Under the pieces are notes generated by a model. The model searched no databases, was not told where the DNA came from, and worked only from the letters and a program-made list of their open reading frames with translations. Positions 59,601 to 64,000 of a stretch of 64,000 bases of DNA are shown piece by piece. Position 1 is the first letter of the stretch. Every line of letters begins with the position of its first letter. A program made the position numbers and the translations under genes. Source of the stretch: Narthecium ossifragum (taxonomy: Eukaryota; Streptophyta; Magnoliopsida; Dioscoreales; Nartheciaceae); assembly GCA_963920575.1 (NCBI GenBank), contig OY986966.1, positions 23,341,717-23,405,716 of the forward strand, read 5' to 3'.

Positions 59601-62600
59601 AACTCTAAATGAACGCTACAGCAAAAAACTTGTTCAGACTTACAGTGTCTTTCCCAACCAGATGGAAACAAGCGATGTGGTTGTTCAGCCTTATAACTCA
59701 CTTCTGACTTTAAAGCGGTTGACACTCAATGCTGATTGTGTTGTTGTTCTAGACAACACTGCCCTAAATAGAATTGCAGTGGAGCGTCTTCATCTAAGCA
59801 ATCCTACCTTTGCACAAACTAATTCTTTGGTCTCTACTGTAATGTCTGCAAGCACTACCACTTTGCGATATCCTGGGTACATGAACAATGATTTGGTTGG
59901 CCTTCTTGCTTCGCTAATTCCGACTCCAAGATGCCATTTTCTTATGACAGGATACACACCACTAACAGTGGAGCGCCAGGTAAACTGCTAAACTCGTTTT
60001 TATGCTGTTCCTGCAGCTTTGATATGCAAGAATAATATGATAAGTTTGGTTTACTGATATGACATTATCGGATTTTTTGTCCTGGCTCTTGGATCATCTC
60101 AATGAGAACTCAGTCAGGGCTGTTCTGTATTAGGGAATTCCAAGTTAGCAGTATAGCTTGCAGTTCATTTGGAAGCAGCAAATATTTACTTGAAGTCCTT
60201 CCTGTGTGATATCTTTTTCACGAGCAGATCTGTTCACCTGTTTGTGGGAATGTTATCTACTTGGCTTTGCAACCATCTTAGATAAGCAATAGATAAGATC
60301 AATATTCCTGCTATGAACACAACATTCATTAGCATCCTGGCTTTGACGTTTTAAGTGTCCCTCCTATTAACTATTGATACGGTTTAAGCAACTTAGGATT
60401 CGCGGGATCCGGGGACGTGCGGATTCCAAATTGCGGGATCCGCGTGTTTGGCGCCGGCGCGGATCCCATTCGGATCCCGTAAATTGGAATCCGCCCTGAG
60501 ACGGATTCCAATTTCGGCGTCCCGAATTTTTGTCGGGATGCCGATTTTGGAATCGGCTCCGGCGGATTCCGCGGATCCCATCCCGCGGATTCTGCGGATC
60601 CGCCGGAGCCAAACGCCCCCTTACTGAATATTCATCAGGTAAGACCTTCCATTCTGATGATTCGAGCTGACATAAGCAAGGTGGCATATTGGGAATGACC
60701 TTTTGATACTTTTTATTGGTTTCTTCATGCAACTACCAGCTTAAACAGCATGCCACCTGCATATGGAGTTTGCTTGTAAGAGACCTGTCAGATTATGCCG
60801 CTTTAGGCTATTGAGGATGACGAGGGCTATTAATTTACATCGGGGAACTACTCTCCAAAATGTTGGTGTCTTGGTGGTCATCACCTGGGTTCCTGTTTTC
60901 AGGAACTTGTTCACAATAGTTTTCCCCCTACGAGCGAAGCCTGAACACAGTACTACCACGTATTGAGCCTAGTGTTTGACTTGTTATTATCGGAGATATC
61001 TCTCTAATGGACATGATATGTTATACTTTTGACACATTCTTATCTTTAAAAAAATTGGCTTCTTGGAAAGAACTAAGATTTTGCATGATTGGTTAGATTT
61101 CACCTGATTTGTGTATTTATGCTACTTGGATATTACTTGTTGATTCTGTTTAAGAGATGTTCTGGTCATTTTAATTCTTATTATAATACCATATCTCAGG
61201 ATCTTGATTCTGATTGAAACTTTTATGAATCATTTATTTCCAGCTAAAAGGCCTTATGCAAAATCATTGGTTATTTGCAGGTCAATGTTATTCGTAAGAC
61301 TACTGTACTTGATGTTATGAGAAGGCTTTTGCAGGTTAAATTTATCCCCCTTAGTTCAATTTGTAGTGCTTGCGCAAGCAAAATGATCACATTGCCTCCT
61401 TGTTCTGCAGACAAAGAATATCATGGTTTCTTCTTATGCCCGTACCAAAGAAGCTAGCCAAGCAAAATATATATCTATATTAAACATTATCCAAGGGGAA
61501 GTGGACCCTACACAGGTAAGACTTCTTGTAGCAGTGTATTTGATGCAAAACCACTCCTTACATTGTGATCATTTTCTGTAGCAAACAATTATTACCACAA
61601 ACTGCTTGATTATTTTGTTGCATGTTTAGCTGGTTCGTGATCACATGCTTAAACCCATTGTACACCAACTAGATCCCGAAAGTTGACTTAGTTAGCTAAT
61701 TTTAAGTGGTACTGTGTTTAAATTGTGTGCTGCACAACATTTCTTGTTTTATAGTGGAAACAAAAAAAGAAAAAGAAGTTAATCCGAAAGATCAAATGAT
61801 GTATGTCCTGTGATGTGAGGTGCAGAGACTAACATCATGTATAACCAGTCTATTTCCTTGCTGCATCATGATGAATGTTTCTATGTTGAATCAGGTCCAT
61901 GAAAGCTTGCAGAGAATACGTGAAAGAAAGCTTGTTAACTTCATTGAGTGGGGACCTGCTAGTATTCAGGTCAACTAAAGAATATGACAATATGTTATTG
62001 GGTATTTTCAAAGGCCTTCTGTTGTGCATGTGGACTCATCTATCCTTTTGCAGGTGGCTTTGTCTAGAAAATCACCATATGTTCAAACTGCCCATAGAGT
62101 AAGATCTCTTCCTAATTTATCCAGATTTTGTTTATTAACTAGTTGAAATCTCAACTGATCGCTGCCTTATGCCCTTTGATAAAGAAAACAACAAGAAAAG
62201 TTGTTTGGTGATACATCCTATGGTTTGTTGTTTTGAAATAGTTAGCTTATACTTCATTTTGTCATTTGGTAGGTTAGTGGTTTAATGCTTGCAAACCACA
62301 CTAGCATTCGGCATCTTTTCAGCAAGTGTCTAAGCCAGTATGAGAAGTTGAGGAAAAAGCAAGCCTTCCTTGATAATTATCGCAAGTTCCCAATGTTTGC
62401 GGTGAGCTTATTGACATGACTCTTATTGAGTTTATCTATTGTATAAAAATTCCTTTTGTGAAAATGCTAATCTGGATGTTATGATTTATAGCTGAATTTA
62501 ATCGGCTGATTCCATGCTATGTTTTGTTCAACGTAGCCTAAATTATAGCTGCACTATGTATTTTTTGCTGTTTTGTAGCGTCAGATCCTGAAGTAGAGCC

Positions 62601-63469
62601 CGCCTCTTTTCAACTAGGTGCTTTTTGCCTGTTTTCTTATTTGTTTGAGGACCTGCATGTTGTATATATTGAATTTTTTGAATGTTGATTAGTTGAAAGA
62701 TAGCTATTCGTTAGAGCAGAACTTCAACTCAAACTTCATGATGCAAGTTACAATTTTGCACGCCCATGTTGAGAATGTTTCCTGTTGTATGGATTATCTT
62801 ATCTCAGTTCTCATAGTTGTGCACATTCCCGATTGAACTCTTTAGATCGACAATCCAACTCAATGTTCTTTGTTTACTTCAGACCAATATTTTGTAATTC
62901 GCAGGGCCTAGGGATGCAACAGATGTTCCTGCAATTAGAGATATTTTCTTTTAGGGATGCTTTTCAATATACTCTTTCCAGATTTCTACCACATTTTTCC
63001 ATTGGTTCGTATTTTATATCTTGAGGTTTGAAATATTTATTAGTTTGTATTTTATAACCCGTTGAAATTTCAAGTACTTCTTCTTGGCTCAAGGGGTTTT
63101 ATGTGATGTTATTTTTAACCATGAAGTTTGGTTATTTTTGCCATAGATTGCAGCCTTATTATTAACTTCTTTACTCTCTCTGCTCTATAATCTGATTTCG
63201 AATTCACGAGCTGCTTAAACAGGATAATGATCTTTCTGAATTTGATGAATCTCGAGAAATTATCGAGAGCTTGGTTGATGAATACAAGGCATGCGAGTCA
63301 CCAGATTACATCAAGTGGGGGATGGAGGTATATGAGAAAGAAAAGGCATTATTTCCTGTTTGATGTACATATATACTGACTATGAATTCTTTGCATTAAG
63401 GATGCGGACCAGGCTCCGTCAGGAGAAGCGAATCTTGCTGGAGCTTTGGATGCAAAGCTAGCAATGTAA
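56646..63469 (+). CDS. TUBG: Gamma-tubulin, 11 exons, 477 aa
   Basis: Gamma-tubulin nucleates microtubules as part of gamma-tubulin complexes at plant microtubule-organising sites. Exons: 56646-56783, 57078-57278, 57504-57615, 59579-59979, 61281-61334, 61411-61515, 61895-61969, 62054-62098, 62273-62401, 63223-63327, 63401-63469. All junctions are GT-AG with matching phases, giving 477 codons and TAA. The start [20 protein letters not shown] is the conserved tubulin N-terminus. [13 protein letters not shown] in exon 2 and [16 protein letters not shown] across exons 3-4 are the nucleotide-binding regions; GGTGSG is the tubulin signature loop. Gamma-specific stretches include [38 protein letters not shown] and [20 protein letters not shown]. 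Length is close to other plant gamma-tubulins (about 470). Intron 3 (57616-59578) is the largest; intron 4 carries a MITE. No lesion seen. Confidence 0.97.
60396..60620. mobile_element. GC-rich MITE in gamma-tubulin intron 4
   Basis: A 225-bp block is bounded by TTA at 60393-60395 and 60621-60623. It is filled with GGATCC, GGATTCC and GGCGCCGGCG motifs, like the elements at 1170 and 5530. The right end GGAGCCAAACGCCCCC fits the family end; the left end GGATTCGCGGG does not, so it may be truncated or rearranged. Confidence 0.55.
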
Positions 63470-64000
63470 AGGTCAAGTACGTCGTCTCCATTGCCTAATG
63501 AAGATTCATATGGCATAAAGTAGTTGAAGCATACTGTCTGAATTTTTATGCCTGAGAATTGATAAAGTTGTGGTGGACTTGGAGGAATTGTTTTGATCCT
63601 GCCATCCCTTAATGTTGCTATTGTTCTATGGAGCTTATCCATGACATGTTGTTTTACCTAAGCTATTAGACTCAACCTAGGGCTTTAAGATGGCTGTATG
63701 CAGTGATGCTAGTTTCATGCATAATCTTCTTCAGAAATGTGGTTCAGTGAAACCCAATTAATTCTAGTGCGAATTAGATATCTGTGGTTATGGCGTTGAG
63801 ATACCTATTTAGTGTTGTTCCCTTCGATAGAAGCACATAGAATATGCATATTGTCTGATGGGGAACTGAAATTGTCGATGTACTCTGCTTGATGTAAGCC
63901 TGCTTAAATAATCTCATGCAGAATTCATCCTATCTGTTCAACTAGGTTTCAGTTTCATAATGTTCATTATTTTGCATTTTGAAGGCTATAATTTCCCTCG
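63470..64000 (+). other. 3' flank of the gamma-tubulin gene
   Basis: This should hold the 3' UTR and polyadenylation region. No other gene is recognised. The window ends here. Confidence 0.5.

Overview
This window is nuclear DNA of a flowering plant. It holds intron-rich genes with GT-AG splice sites, a cytosolic ribosomal protein, gamma-tubulin, a plant-type calponin-homology kinesin-14, a GT61 glycosyltransferase, and many plant transposon types (PIF/Harbinger-like MITEs, a Mutator-like element, copia remnants, a long-LTR chromovirus). The GC-rich 5' exons and the GC-rich intronless GT61 gene suggest a monocot, but that is an inference. I cannot name the species.

Layout. 0.5-3.65 kb: complete ribosomal protein eL8 (L7a) gene on the minus strand, with a TATA box and telo-box motifs. 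3.85-10 kb: nested repeats (a fold-back element, a TIR element carrying a 50-bp tandem array, MITEs, an antisense LTR relic, and a possible 2.5-kb TIR element). 10.8-12.0 kb: intronless gene for a conserved plant protein of unknown function. 12.7-13.7 kb: prolyl 4-hydroxylase pseudogene. 14-16.7 kb: gene relic, copia remnant and MITE. 16.87-21.3 kb: HhH-GPD DNA-glycosylase-family gene with an apparent 1-nt lesion at an exon end. 22.3-33.8 kb: 19-exon kinesin-14 with a CH domain (1071 codons by my splicing); one motor-domain intron is a textbook U12 AT-AC intron. 35.9-37.1 kb: Mutator-like element. 37.7-39.2 kb: GT61 glycosyltransferase. 39.4-41.7 kb: LTR relic, low-complexity DNA and local duplications. 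41.69-51.54 kb: complete Ty3/gypsy chromovirus with 2.4-kb LTRs and a perfect 5-bp target-site duplication; its gag-pol is broken by three TAG codons and one frameshift. 51.5-56.6 kb: tandem repeats, a degenerate plant-mobile-domain-like gene, a GRF zinc-finger ORF, a 74-bp minisatellite and palindromic elements. 56.65-63.47 kb: complete 11-exon gamma-tubulin gene.

The genes are unrelated single loci, not a cluster. Those with clear roles are housekeeping (translation, DNA repair, microtubule nucleation, microtubule/actin motor) or cell-wall/glycan synthesis. The least ordinary signals are the AT-AC intron, the frame lesion in the glycosylase gene, the CAG-to-TAG pattern and palindrome array in the retrotransposon, and several small palindromic repeat families. 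I saw no wholly new protein system.
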